Shown: positions 17,014 through 25,406 of the stretch, in pieces
How positions within the stretch are numbered: the stretch's first letter is position 1
Layout of the letters: each line of letters begins with the position of its first letter
NCBI RefSeq assembly: GCF_040438645.1
Contig: NZ_CP159253.1
Location: 310,001-374,000 of the forward strand
DNA length: 64,000 bases
Source: Mesorhizobium sp. WSM2240
Lineage (GTDB): Bacteria; Pseudomonadota; Alphaproteobacteria; Rhizobiales; Rhizobiaceae
Reading direction: 5' to 3'
Made by a program: the position numbers and the translations under genes
The notes under the pieces: model-generated
Database searches by the model: none
Seen by the model: only the letters and a program-made list of their open reading frames with translations
What the model was told of the DNA's origin: nothing

Positions 17014-17646
17014 ATGGGCCATTCAAATTTCGATGACGCTAGCCGAGAACGCGGCGCCTGGAACGCTGGAAAGAAGGTGGGAACGAAGCGGCCGCTCACA
17101 CAAAAGCAAATCTGGGCCGTTCGCTTCTTCCTCGATCGAGAGCGACGCATTCGTGACCGTGCATTGTTCGACCTTGCGATCGACAGCAAGCTTCGCGGCT
17201 GCGACCTGGTCAAGATCAGGATTCGGCAACTGGTCGCCGGGCCGGAAATCAGAACCCGTGCGATCGTAGTTCAGCAAAAGACGGGTCGTCCGGTCCAGTT
17301 CGAGATCACCAGCGACGTGAGAGCCAGCCTTTTAGCCTGGCTCGAACGGCGAGGCGGCACGGTCGACAACTATGCATTCCCCAGCCGGGTCGATCACGCC
17401 CACCACATCAGCACGAGGCAGTACGCCCGCTTGGTTGACGAATGGGTGATCGCGTTTGGCCTGCGTCCGGAGGTATATGGCACTCACTCACTTCGTCGCA
17501 CGAAAGCATCAATGATCTACAAGGCGACGGGAAACCTCCGCGCTGTTCAGATCCTGCTCGGCCACTCCAAGATCGAAAACACCGTTCGGTATCTTGGTGT
17601 CGATGTCGAGGATGCGCTGCTCTTAGCTGAGCGGACTGAAATCTGA
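17014..17646 (+). CDS. Compact tyrosine recombinase/integrase
   Basis: This 210-residue protein is a tyrosine recombinase catalytic domain. The residues Arg61 (KLRGCDLV), Lys89 (VQQKTGRP), His158 and Arg161 (THSLRRTKA), His184 (LLGHSKIENT) and nucleophile Tyr193 (VRYLGV) are all present, so it may be active. The N-terminal SAM-like core-binding domain of phage integrases is missing or much reduced. The start is supported by GAGGAGAACTCAT before ATG. The gene stands alone, with repeat A on its left and repeat B on its right, and a hairpin follows the stop. Similar small recombinases are frequent in rhizobial genomes; the target site is not known to me. Confidence 0.88.
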   Translation: MGHSNFDDASRERGAWNAGKKVGTKRPLTQKQIWAVRFFLDRERRIRDRALFDLAIDSKLRGCDLVKIRIRQLVAGPEIRTRAIVVQQKTGRPVQFEITSDVRASLLAWLERRGGTVDNYAFPSRVDHAHHISTRQYARLVDEWVIAFGLRPEVYGTHSLRRTKASMIYKATGNLRAVQILLGHSKIENTVRYLGVDVEDALLLAERTEI

Positions 17647-17650
17647 CATT

Positions 17651-17686
17651 GAAGCGGTCACCCGATGCATCGCGGATGACCGCTTC
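17651..17686 (+). terminator. Hairpin after the recombinase gene
   Basis: GAAGCGGTCA at 17651-17660 pairs with TGACCGCTTC at 17677-17686, and CGATGCATCG inside the loop is itself self-complementary. No T-run follows, so it is a terminator-like or protective 3' hairpin rather than a classical intrinsic terminator. Confidence 0.5.
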
Positions 17687-17721
17687 GGCTCCCAAGATAC
17701 TTTGCGGTTCGGTCTGTCCTG

Positions 17722-17853
17722 GGTGGATTCCTGCCCGACCGCTTCTGGCCGGCGCAGCTGGGAAAGCGGCCATTCAGATGGCCGCCGCACGTCGACCGCA
17801 ACGCGCCCCCATCTCAGCCGTAGAGATCGGCTTCGCAGCTTCTTGAAAGCGGA
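17722..17853 (+). repeat. Dispersed repeat B, copy 1 (right of the recombinase)
   Basis: Closely similar to 32402-32540, for example GCCCGAC-GCTTCTGG-CGGCG-AGCTGGGAAAGCGG in both. It contains a hairpin at 17766-17785 (GCGGCCAT-TCAG-ATGGCCGC). Confidence 0.7.
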
Positions 17854-18902
17854 CCTTGCCGGCGATCACGCTGGAGATCGTGGTTACGCCATTTCCTGCC
17901 ATTCCCGGCGCATCTCCAAAGCCGCCGTTCGTCCGACCGCTTGAGTCGACCCAGAGCAGTCGTGGATGTGCTCGGCCCAGCTGTCTGTGCTCACTGCACG
18001 AGGTATCTGATCGACGTGGTGCAGTCGCAGTCGGAATGATGCAAAACTGCGAGGCAGCCGATCATGCGTCGGCGTTGGCCTTGTGCTGCCCGCATTCGCG
18101 CTCTGGCGGCCTTCCATACCACCTTTGCTTCTCGCCGCCGCTGCGAATATCGTGGCGGCATATGTAGCCCTGCGGATGCTCACCGAGTGCGTTAAAAATC
18201 TCACCCGTTTCCAGTACTTCGTATCTCCATGAAAGCATTCGCCAAGAGCCTACCAAACCTGCGGGCAACGCACTCAATTGTGATCTCCACAACCAAGGAA
18301 ACTGTCATTACAGCCCTCATCAGTAACCGTAGCCCCTGGCGTGGTGTAACCGACGGCGCGGTCGCCGCGCTCCCCCGACAAGGACCGGCAAGATCAGCAT
18401 GTCACGGCCGACAGGCTGATGAGATGGTCATCACTCATCTGGCTGATGGTCTCAAGCGTCATGCAGCAGGCGATCGAGCGATTTCACGCGACGCGCGCAG
18501 GCCGGCCCAGGGCCACGCATGTAGTACAGTTCGGGCCGGTACTGCGGAGCAACGAATTCGCGAAAGGCTGATACCAGCTTAGCAATGAGAGCCCATGATC
18601 CCATGACACCGATCCCCGTCCGACACACTTCGTTCCAGTTCTATTCACCGCGTGAGGTCACATGTTCGGAGCTTGCCTGACGATCTCTGACCGATGAAAT
18701 GCCGTATGACGATCGATACAATGCGCGAGCCGCATGGGTGACGCGCTCAAGCGAGCGCAAGGTGCTGAGAATTGTGCCTCGGGGCCCCGTGAGCAGAAGG
18801 TTCGCCGTGGATCTCGCGATCGGCGAGGTCATCCTCGCACACTTGCCGACATCCGCTGCCATTTCCCGAAGCGGCCGTTCACTTGTCTCGAGCGGCGCTA
18901 CA

Positions 18903-19295
18903 TCAAAATCCCCGCGGCAAGGCAACCGCAAAGAAGATCAGACCTACGTAGGTCAATTGATGCACGAATTGATCGGCGCCATGAAGTGCCCAGTATGCGC
19001 GCGTGTTGGGACCCGCATGGCTCCGCGCCGATAACCCGGCCTTGGTGTAGTCGGTCGCGTAGTGGACCGCGAATTCTGCGGCGGACAGGAGCACGATCAC
19101 AGCGGGCTCCTGTCCGGCAATGAGGAAGGCCGGCAGCGAACCCAAAGCATGTAGGCCCGCATGGGCATAGCCGCCGGCGCAGCGCAGATCGCCCTTGCCG
19201 CGCAGCATCCAGCCCGGCTGAAGCAGATAGTCGGCGACGAAATGCTTGAGCTGGAAGCATAGAAGCATTGCGAGCGTCAAAGTCATCATCTGCAT
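18903..19295 (-). CDS. DUF3307 integral membrane protein
   Basis: The product is about 130 residues and matches DUF3307: KHFVADYLLQPGWMLRGKG near the N-terminus, then a His-containing helix (GYAHAGLHALGSLPAFL) and the HYATDYTK segment. Four membrane helices are likely. I prefer ATG 19295 because GGAGG lies 6 bp before it; ATG 19301 is directly adjacent to that site. It lies 77 bp downstream of the adenylate cyclase gene on the same strand and may be the last gene of the bufferin-cyclase operon. DUF3307 has no established function. Confidence 0.8.
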   Translation of the reverse strand: MQMMTLTLAMLLCFQLKHFVADYLLQPGWMLRGKGDLRCAGGYAHAGLHALGSLPAFLIAGQEPAVIVLLSAAEFAVHYATDYTKAGLSARSHAGPNTRAYWALHGADQFVHQLTYVGLIFFAVALPRGF

Positions 19296-19372
19296 GACCA
19301 TCCTCCATGGCCGCGTTGTTCGATTGCTGGAGCATGCTCCGAAAGTCCCAAGGCTGTCGGAATAGGCTGCAG

Positions 19373-21304
19373 CTAGTCGGTAACTCCGGGTTCCATTCCG
19401 ACTCCATCGGAATGGAACTCCAGCGTGTGCACCAGGACCGGGACCGCCTTGCCGCGAACGTTGGCAACGCCGAGCGGCCGCAAGGGCAATCCTTCGCCCG
19501 CCTGTGCGACGGTCATGTCGCTGAGCACAATTTCAGCGCCGTGTTCCTTGGCGACCCCTACAAGGCGGCTGGCGAGATTGACTGTGTCGCCGATGGCCGT
19601 GTAGCTCAGCCTTTCAACCGATCCGACATTTCCGACGAGCGCGATCCCGCTGTTGATGCCGATCCGCACCCTTATGTCGCGGTGATCCGGCGAGACGGCA
19701 GGAAGCGCATGCATTGCCGCCCGGATCGCTAACGCCGCGCGGCATGCCCGACGAGCATGATCGGGCACCGGCGCCGGCGCATTCCAGATCGCCATGACTG
19801 CATCGCCGATGAATTTGTCTACGGTGCCGCCCTCCGAATGAATGGCCTCGACAGCAAGCGTCAGAAAGTTGGTGAGATGCGGCTGGACGTCCGGCCCGAG
19901 CCGCTCGGTGAGCTCGGTGAAGCCCGGCAGATCGGCGAACATGACGGTGACCTCCACCAGCTTGCCGCCGGGCGCGGGTTTCAATCCGCCGGCGACGAGC
20001 GGCCTGACGACATCGAGCGGCATGTATTTGGCGAAGGCGGACAGGCCGGCGGCCATGCGCTTCAGCGCTTCGGAGAAATCGTTGAGTTCGGCAAGGAATG
20101 TCGGGACGTGGCGGACCTGATCGAGCGAGAACCGCTCGATTTCGCGGAGCTGGGCGGCAAGCGCACCTATCGGCCGCGCGAACAGCAGGTTCGAAAACAG
20201 CACCGCCGCCGCCGCCGCCAGCACGACCAGGCCGACAACGACGAGCAGCACGCGACGCGTGTTGCGGTCGATCTCTCCGGCGAACGCCGAACGCGGGATA
20301 GCCGTGAGGAGCCGCCACTGCTCGAAGGGAAGCGCGAAGGATGAGACATAGACCGGGCCGACTTCGCCGCCATCGGCCAGCGTGCGGAACTCCTTGCCGC
20401 TGGTCCGGGCAATCGCCGCGCTCGCCGCGGCCGCCAGCGCGTCGTCGCGCGGAAAGTCGGCGAGATGCGCCGGCATGAGGCTGTCCGGTGCGCCCGATGC
20501 CGCCAGGACCTTGTCGTCGCCGCCCAACATGAAAGCGCGGCCGTGGCCGGATATCTGCAGGCCGCGCAGCGTTTTCGACAGATTGGAGAAGCTGACGGCC
20601 ACCATGACGACGCCCTGATACCGGCCGTAGAGTTCGACCCGTTTGGACACGACGACCGAGGGTTCGAAACCGTCGGGCAGAACGTCGATCACACTCCAGA
20701 CCGGTTCCGCCGCCGCCATCGCCCGGCGATACCAGGGCGCTCCAAGCGCGACATAGGCCGTCTCGCTGTGGATGCGCTCCTCGAACATCACGTCGCCGGG
20801 TATCGGGTGGTAGATGTCGCGCCGCAGGGGCCGCGGCATGCCCGGCGTTCCGGCCCCGATCTCCACCATCTCGATCTTGCCGCCGGCTGCAGCGTGCGAG
20901 CCGAAAAACCGCCCGTCGGGAAAACCGAAGCCGATCCAGCCGATCGCCGGCTGCTCGCGCATCAGCGACAGGAACAGGAATTCGCGCTTTACTTCGTCGT
21001 CGGCCTTGATCGTTCCCTGAAAAAGGATCGAGCGGATAATCTCGGCCGTCCCCGCCACGATGGCGAGCGTGGATGTCAGTTCGCCGCGCACGGTGTCGGC
21101 GCTCTGCGCGTCGAGGCTGGCGACGATCTTTTCCACGTTGCGCGTCGCCGTGTGCTCCCAGATGAGATGCACCGACGCAGCGGTGGAAATGACCGCGACC
21201 AGAAGCAGGGCCGTCATGGCCCGCCCCAGCGCGATGCGCGGCAGGTGCGGGCTAGCGGTCGCGGCGTTCGGTAATGAGGCGCGCGCTGCGGTCGAATGTT
21301 GCAT
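19373..21304 (-). CDS. Membrane class III adenylate cyclase with extracytoplasmic Cache-like sensor
   Basis: From ATG 21304 the protein has 643 residues; ATG 21217 is an alternative start, and the open frame extends further upstream without support. An N-terminal membrane helix (MTALLLVAVISTAASVHLIW), a 300-residue extracytoplasmic region with Cache-like features, and a second helix (RVLLVVVGLVVLAAAAAVLF) precede a class III cyclase domain. The metal-binding aspartates are in MFADLPGFTEL and DKFIGDAVMAIW; Lys in DKFIGD and Asp in TAIGDTVNLASRL are the adenine-specifying pair, so cAMP is the likely product. The start overlaps the end of the NADH dehydrogenase-like gene by 53 bp, showing co-transcription with the bufferin operon upstream. 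Confidence 0.87.
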   Translation of the reverse strand: MQHSTAARASLPNAATASPHLPRIALGRAMTALLLVAVISTAASVHLIWEHTATRNVEKIVASLDAQSADTVRGELTSTLAIVAGTAEIIRSILFQGTIKADDEVKREFLFLSLMREQPAIGWIGFGFPDGRFFGSHAAAGGKIEMVEIGAGTPGMPRPLRRDIYHPIPGDVMFEERIHSETAYVALGAPWYRRAMAAAEPVWSVIDVLPDGFEPSVVVSKRVELYGRYQGVVMVAVSFSNLSKTLRGLQISGHGRAFMLGGDDKVLAASGAPDSLMPAHLADFPRDDALAAAASAAIARTSGKEFRTLADGGEVGPVYVSSFALPFEQWRLLTAIPRSAFAGEIDRNTRRVLLVVVGLVVLAAAAAVLFSNLLFARPIGALAAQLREIERFSLDQVRHVPTFLAELNDFSEALKRMAAGLSAFAKYMPLDVVRPLVAGGLKPAPGGKLVEVTVMFADLPGFTELTERLGPDVQPHLTNFLTLAVEAIHSEGGTVDKFIGDAVMAIWNAPAPVPDHARRACRAALAIRAAMHALPAVSPDHRDIRVRIGINSGIALVGNVGSVERLSYTAIGDTVNLASRLVGVAKEHGAEIVLSDMTVAQAGEGLPLRPLGVANVRGKAVPVLVHTLEFHSDGVGMEPGVTD

Positions 21305-22583
21305 AGGCCCAGGCCCAGTCGAGAAACACGACGATGCGGTTGCGGAATCCGACAAGGAACCACAGATGCGCGAAGCTCCAAAGCAGCCAGGCGAGGAAGC
21401 CGCCGAACCGGAAGCGGCCGAGATCGGCCACCGCGGCCTTGCGCCCGATGGTGGCGAGATTGCCGTAATCTGCATAGCGGAACGGTGGCACCTCGCTTCC
21501 GGCAAGCCGCGCCTTGATCAGGCCGGCCACATAGCGGCCCATCTGCTTGGCGGCCGGCGCCACGCCCGGCACAGGGCGGCCATCCCCTCCCTTTACGGAT
21601 GCGGTATCGCCGATGACATAAACGCCTTCGCGGCCGGGCACGTGCAAATGATCGTCGACGACGACGCGGCCGGCACGGTCGGACGGGACGCCAAGCCATT
21701 TCGCTGCGCGCGACGCCATGACGCCCGCGGCCCAGAGGACGCATGCGGAGCTGATCCGCTGTCCGTTGGAAAGGGTCACGCCATGTTCGTCGCATTCTGT
21801 GACGGCGGCGCCGAGCCTGACCTCTGCTCCCAGCTTTTCGAGCTGGCGCCTAGCGGAATCGGAGAGATTCTCCGGAAACGCGGTGAGCAGCCGCGCGTCG
21901 GCTTCGACGAGCACGACCCGGGCAGTGGAGGAATCGATCTTGCGAAAGTCGTTCACGATTGCCTTGCGTGCAAGTTCGACGATGGCGCCGGCGAGTTCGA
22001 CGCCGGTCGGCCCGCCGCCGACCACTACGAAGGTCAGAAGCTTTTGGCGAAGCTCCGGATCTTCGGTGACTTCGGCCTTTTCGAACGCGGTCAGGATGCG
22101 GGCGCGGATTTCGGTGGCGTCGGCGATCGTCTTGAGGCCGGGAGCAGTCTCTTCCCAGTCATCATGGCCGAAATAGGCATGTCGCGCGCCAGTGGCTATG
22201 ACCAGATAATCGTATGGCAAGCGCCTGTTGGCGGTCAGAACGGTCTGCGTCGCAGTGTCGACGCCTTCCACCTTCTCCATCAGAACGGTCGCATTCTTCT
22301 GGCCGGCGACGATGCGCCGGATGGGCATGGCTATCTGGGCCGGCGAAAGGCCGGCGGTCGCGACCTGATAGAGCAGCGGCTGAAACAGATGATAGTTCCG
22401 GCGGTCGACGATGGTGACGTCGACGGGAGCGTTGCGCAGCCCAAGCGCCGCGTTGAGGCCGCCGAAGCCGCCGCCAAGAATAACGACCCGCGGCCGCAGC
22501 GCCGGTTCAGCGCCCGCGCCGGTTTGCGGCTCGTCCAGTTCAGCGACCGTCATGACGACCTCGCCGGCGGATTGGCGCAGCAT
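21252..22583 (-). CDS. Type II NADH dehydrogenase-like FAD/NAD(P) oxidoreductase
   Basis: The 443-residue protein carries an FAD-binding glycine motif (VVILGGGFGGLNAALGL), the NDH-2 segment NYHLFQPLLYQVATAGL, a second dinucleotide site (FVVVGGGPTGVELAGAI) and the late GVYVIGDTASVKGG motif. A C-terminal amphipathic/hydrophobic region (FLAWLLWSFAHLWFLVGF) suits membrane attachment. It would pass electrons from NAD(P)H to quinone without proton pumping. The gap to the upstream doxX gene is 3 bp and the cyclase gene overlaps its 3' end, so it belongs to the bufferin operon. A sulfide:quinone reductase-like role is less likely because the NDH-2 motifs are strong. Confidence 0.9.
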   Translation of the reverse strand: MLRQSAGEVVMTVAELDEPQTGAGAEPALRPRVVILGGGFGGLNAALGLRNAPVDVTIVDRRNYHLFQPLLYQVATAGLSPAQIAMPIRRIVAGQKNATVLMEKVEGVDTATQTVLTANRRLPYDYLVIATGARHAYFGHDDWEETAPGLKTIADATEIRARILTAFEKAEVTEDPELRQKLLTFVVVGGGPTGVELAGAIVELARKAIVNDFRKIDSSTARVVLVEADARLLTAFPENLSDSARRQLEKLGAEVRLGAAVTECDEHGVTLSNGQRISSACVLWAAGVMASRAAKWLGVPSDRAGRVVVDDHLHVPGREGVYVIGDTASVKGGDGRPVPGVAPAAKQMGRYVAGLIKARLAGSEVPPFRYADYGNLATIGRKAAVADLGRFRFGGFLAWLLWSFAHLWFLVGFRNRIVVFLDWAWAYATFDRSARLITERRDR

Positions 22584-22586
22584 CGG

Positions 22587-23060
22587 TCACGCTCCGCGAC
22601 GGAAGTAACTGGCAGCCAGGTGATCCAACGATACAACGCCTGCGCCGCGCGCGAACACCAGAAGAAGCAGCGAGGCCCACATGAGATGCTCGGCCCAGTG
22701 CCCCGGGAAGACGAAGACCTGGATCACGGCGACAACGCCGAGAAGCATCAGCGCACCGATGCGCGCGAACAGGCCGAAGAACAGCAGAGCGGCGCCGGCG
22801 ATTTCGGCGGCGGTCGCGAGCGGCGCGGCGATTGCCGGGCTGATCAGCGGCAGATTGTATTCGAAAGCGAAAAGCTGCAGCGTCACCGGCCAGGAGGCGA
22901 GCTTGGTCTGTGCCGATTGCCAGAACACGACAGCGACCGCGACGCGGCCGGCCAGCTGAACGAGCGAGAACGGCAGGCGGCCCGCCAGGTTAAGCGCGTT
23001 GCGGTAGGTAGCGATAAGGCTGCGGCTGCCGCTTGCGGGCATGTCTTGCGTCATAGTCAT
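22587..23060 (-). CDS. DoxX-family membrane protein (bufD-like)
   Basis: I start at ATG 23060 (157 residues), 6 bp after GGAGA; ATG 23072 overlaps that site. The protein has about four membrane helices and the DoxX pattern: RVAVAVVFWQSAQTKLASWP, then a helix with AEIAGAALLFFGLFARIGALML and a final segment ending in SYFRRGA. DoxX proteins are frequent in bufferin-type operons and are thought to help with membrane redox steps, but their exact role is not settled. It sits between bufC1 and the NADH dehydrogenase-like gene, 22 bp and 3 bp away. Confidence 0.88.
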   Translation of the reverse strand: MTMTQDMPASGSRSLIATYRNALNLAGRLPFSLVQLAGRVAVAVVFWQSAQTKLASWPVTLQLFAFEYNLPLISPAIAAPLATAAEIAGAALLFFGLFARIGALMLLGVVAVIQVFVFPGHWAEHLMWASLLLLVFARGAGVVSLDHLAASYFRRGA

Positions 23061-23082
23061 GCGATTCTCCATTTTTTGCTGG

Positions 23083-23853
23083 TCAGCGGTTAAAGCGGAT
23101 GCCGGTCACCAGACCGTCGCCGAAAAGGCTGACGAGTGCGCCAAGAACATCGAACATCGGTTCATGGGTAAGGGAGCGGGAAACCGCCTTCTCCAGGCCG
23201 AGCCCCATCTTCAGCGAATAGCGGAAGGAGAACTGCGCGCTGCTGAGGCCGAGGAAGCGGATGGTGTCGCCCTGCCGCCAAAGCGCGATGCGCTCGGCGC
23301 GGCGCTCCCAGCTTTCGGTCATAGCCGGGCTGGCGCCGTTCTGATGCGCCGACCAGATGGACAGCACCGGCCAGTGGGAGATGACGAGGCGCAGCGAAGG
23401 CTGAAGCGCGAGTTCCGGGGCAGCCCCTGAAGCATCGCCGTCCAGAGTAGCAAGTGTGAGCGGTGGCAGCGACGCCGCGTCCAGCGCTTCGGCGATCGCC
23501 CATTCCAGCCGCGCCGTTTCCGCGACGAAGGGCATTTCGGCCAGGCCTTCAAAAGTCCTCAGAAAATTCGGGAAGTCTGCGCCGTAGCGGACCAGCCGCG
23601 GCTCGCTCGGCGGATCGCGGCGGATGAATTCGCTCGCCGCGTAGCGGAAGAAGCGCTCGTCGACCATCCGCACCGTGACGGGGAAAACCGCTATCAGGGT
23701 CGCTGTCAGCGAGGCGCGCGTATTGTTTTCGTAGATTCGAAGCCGGCGGTAGGGATTGCCCCGTCCGGCGGAGACCAGCGACGAAACGCCGGAATGCGGC
23801 CTGCCGAGCACGGTTTGTGCGATGGTGTTCTGCAGGCGTTCAAGCGACGACAT
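23083..23853 (-). CDS. bufC1: BufC/HvfC-type partner protein (DUF2063)
   Basis: I start at ATG 23853, 7 bp after GGGAGG, giving 256 residues. The N-terminal part (LERLQNTIAQTVLG and the RLRIYENNTRASLTATLIAVFPVTVRMV segment) is the DUF2063 domain; the rest forms a second domain rich in aromatic residues. In bufferin and hvf clusters this protein is the partner of the MNIO enzyme and recruits the precursor peptide. It overlaps the upstream MNIO gene by 14 bp, which supports translational coupling and complex formation. DUF2063 was once called putative DNA-binding; nothing in the gene context supports that. Confidence 0.88.
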   Translation of the reverse strand: MSSLERLQNTIAQTVLGRPHSGVSSLVSAGRGNPYRRLRIYENNTRASLTATLIAVFPVTVRMVDERFFRYAASEFIRRDPPSEPRLVRYGADFPNFLRTFEGLAEMPFVAETARLEWAIAEALDAASLPPLTLATLDGDASGAAPELALQPSLRLVISHWPVLSIWSAHQNGASPAMTESWERRAERIALWRQGDTIRFLGLSSAQFSFRYSLKMGLGLEKAVSRSLTHEPMFDVLGALVSLFGDGLVTGIRFNR

Positions 23854-24865
23854 GGCGGGTCCTCCCAGATGCATGGTGCGTGGACGGGCGCACGGGCTTC
23901 ACCGCCTCGAATGCGGCGAGCACAGGCATGCCGCGCTGCAAGGGATCGCGCTCGAAGGGCAGGATGATGCCGGGAGCGCGGCGCGGGGCCGCCGAGCTTT
24001 CGGTTTCCTGGCGCTTGCCGAAAGCGATCGAAGCAGCGAGCATATCCGCCCACATCGCCTCGCCCAGAAGCACGTCGAGCGCGGGGACCTCCGTATCCCA
24101 TTCAATAAGTGTCGGACGCGGGCCGAACTTCTCTATAGCGCCGGCATAGAGCGCCCAGACCGCGGGCGGAACGCGCGATCCGTGATCATCGATCAGAACG
24201 ATGTCGTCGCCGACGTCGTTGACGGCGTGGCCGGCCAGATGGATCTCGCCGATGGCGTCCGCGGGCAGCACGTCGATGAATTGAGCGGCGTCAAAGCCAA
24301 TATTGTGTGCGGAAACGTAGACGTTGTTCACGTCGAGCAGCAGACCGCAGCCGGTGCGCTTGACGAGCTCGGCGAGGAACTCGGCCTCGCTCATCGTCGA
24401 TCCGCTGAATTCGATGTAGGCGGAAAGGTTTTCTATCAGGATGCGGCGCTGAAGCGTCTCCTGAATGAGATCGACGTTGGCGGCGACGATCGCCAGCGCC
24501 GCTTCATCGTAGCACAGCGGCAAAAGGTCGTTGAGGTAGGCGCCGTCGGCGACGCTCCAGGCAAGGTGCTCGGATACGAGATCGGGTTCGAAACGTTCGC
24601 AGACCCCGCGCAGCCGTTGGAGATGCGCGCGGTCTACGCCTGCGGCGCTGCCGAGCGACAGGCCGACGCCATGCACCGACAGCGGATAGATCTGGCGCAG
24701 CTTCTCCAGCGCCGAAACCGCGGCGGAATCGCCCATGTAGTTTTCGGCGTGCACCTCCAGCCAACCCGCCGACGGACGGCGGCTCAGCATTTCGGCGATA
24801 TGCGCCGAGCGAAGACCGATGCCCGCGGCCTGCGGGATCGGAAGGTTAGGAAGCTTGTTGGGCAT
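23840..24865 (-). CDS. bufB1: MNIO (DUF692) enzyme of bufferin maturation
   Basis: This 341-residue TIM-barrel protein belongs to the multinuclear non-heme iron oxidases (DUF692). Typical segments are GIGLRSAHIAEML, WLEVHAENYMG, LSVHGVGLSLGS, SEHLAWS, ILIENLSAYIEF, LLLDVNNVYVSA, and EIHLAGHAVND, which supply the His, Glu, Asp and Asn ligands for the iron cluster. Family members oxidise cysteines of a precursor peptide; BufB makes thiooxazole groups in the copper-binding bufferins. The precursor gene lies 33 bp upstream and the partner protein overlaps downstream. The start ATG follows a GAAAGAGAAG stretch. Confidence 0.92.
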   Translation of the reverse strand: MPNKLPNLPIPQAAGIGLRSAHIAEMLSRRPSAGWLEVHAENYMGDSAAVSALEKLRQIYPLSVHGVGLSLGSAAGVDRAHLQRLRGVCERFEPDLVSEHLAWSVADGAYLNDLLPLCYDEAALAIVAANVDLIQETLQRRILIENLSAYIEFSGSTMSEAEFLAELVKRTGCGLLLDVNNVYVSAHNIGFDAAQFIDVLPADAIGEIHLAGHAVNDVGDDIVLIDDHGSRVPPAVWALYAGAIEKFGPRPTLIEWDTEVPALDVLLGEAMWADMLAASIAFGKRQETESSAAPRRAPGIILPFERDPLQRGMPVLAAFEAVKPVRPSTHHASGRTRHVVA

Positions 24866-24898
24866 CGGTCTTCTCTTTCGGGTTGGCTGGAATGGCGG

Positions 24899-25168
24899 TC
24901 AGGCCTTGGGTTCGGTGGAACCGCCGGCGAGCTTTCCGCAGGTGCCGGCCGGCACGTAGATCCAGGCGTCCGCCTGGTCGTCGGCGGTAGAGGTGCCGGC
25001 GCAGGAATGCGTCGCCGTCTGGCAGTCGTTCTGGCCGGCTTTGACGACGCCGTAGCATTTCTCGAACGAGAAATCGGGCTGGGCGGCCGGGCCTGCGAAG
25101 GCGGCGCTCGCGCCGAGCGTCGTCATTGCCGCGAAGGCGGAATAGATAAGCGGTTTGGTGTCGATCAT
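24899..25168 (-). CDS. bufA1: Bufferin precursor (BufA1, DUF2282), exported Cys-containing peptide
   Basis: The 89-residue peptide starts at ATG 25168, with AGGAGATGACATC just before it. It has a signal-peptide-like N-terminus ([20 protein letters not shown]). The core contains exactly four cysteines: [22 protein letters not shown] and GTCGKL, the pattern of the BufA1/DUF2282 family. These cysteines are modified by the MNIO enzyme next door to give a copper-binding peptide that protects the periplasm. A tryptophan near the end ([11 protein letters not shown]) is also conserved in the family. It is the first gene of a long minus-strand operon. Copper binding here is inferred from the family. 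Confidence 0.92.
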   Translation of the reverse strand: MIDTKPLIYSAFAAMTTLGASAAFAGPAAQPDFSFEKCYGVVKAGQNDCQTATHSCAGTSTADDQADAWIYVPAGTCGKLAGGSTEPKA

Positions 25169-25310
25169 GATGTCATCTCCTGGTTTGTGGTTGGTCAGAC
25201 CGGCATTCGGCCCGTCCGACGCCAACTCTCCCCGATCGCGGCGCTCGACTGAAATGCTCTCTCCGCATGGATTCGATAGGCGCGCCGAATGCGCCGCATG
25301 AAGCCGTGAA

Positions 25311-25340
25311 AACCCCTCCGGAGGGGCGGCCGGAGGGGTT
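25311..25340 (-). terminator. Terminator hairpin after the patatin gene
   Basis: AACCCCTCCG at 25311-25320 and CGGAGGGGTT at 25331-25340 form a perfect 10-bp stem with a 10-nt loop. On the minus strand the stem is followed by a short T-run (GGGGTTTTC). A second hairpin (CCTGTGCT at 25345-25352 with AGCACAGG at 25366-25373) lies between it and the patatin stop. Together they should separate the patatin transcript from the bufferin operon. Confidence 0.65.
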
Positions 25341-25406
25341 GAAACCTGTGCTTGAGGAGGGTGCGAGCACAGGCTCGAGAAACCGTTTGCTGGAGCGGGA
25401 GAACTC

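Larger units (their letters stand above)
17647..18902. other. Gene-free stretch with decayed repeats
   Basis: About 1.25 kb without a convincing gene on either strand. It starts with a terminator-like hairpin and repeat B (17722-17853). Degenerate relatives of the repeats occur at about 17905-17945 (AAAGCCGCCGTTCGTCCGA) and 18855-18890 (GAAGCGGCCGTTCACTTG). The rest looks like eroded accessory DNA. Confidence 0.5.

Noticed and set aside
21060..23093. 677-codon plus-strand frame across the NDH-2 and doxX genes
   Set aside because: It is a shadow of strongly supported minus-strand genes; composition is Arg/Gly/Ala-rich and without domains.
25169..25310. ECF sigma promoter of the bufferin operon (GTAACC type)
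   Set aside because: I could not find the expected -35/-10 pair in the leader, so no promoter is claimed.
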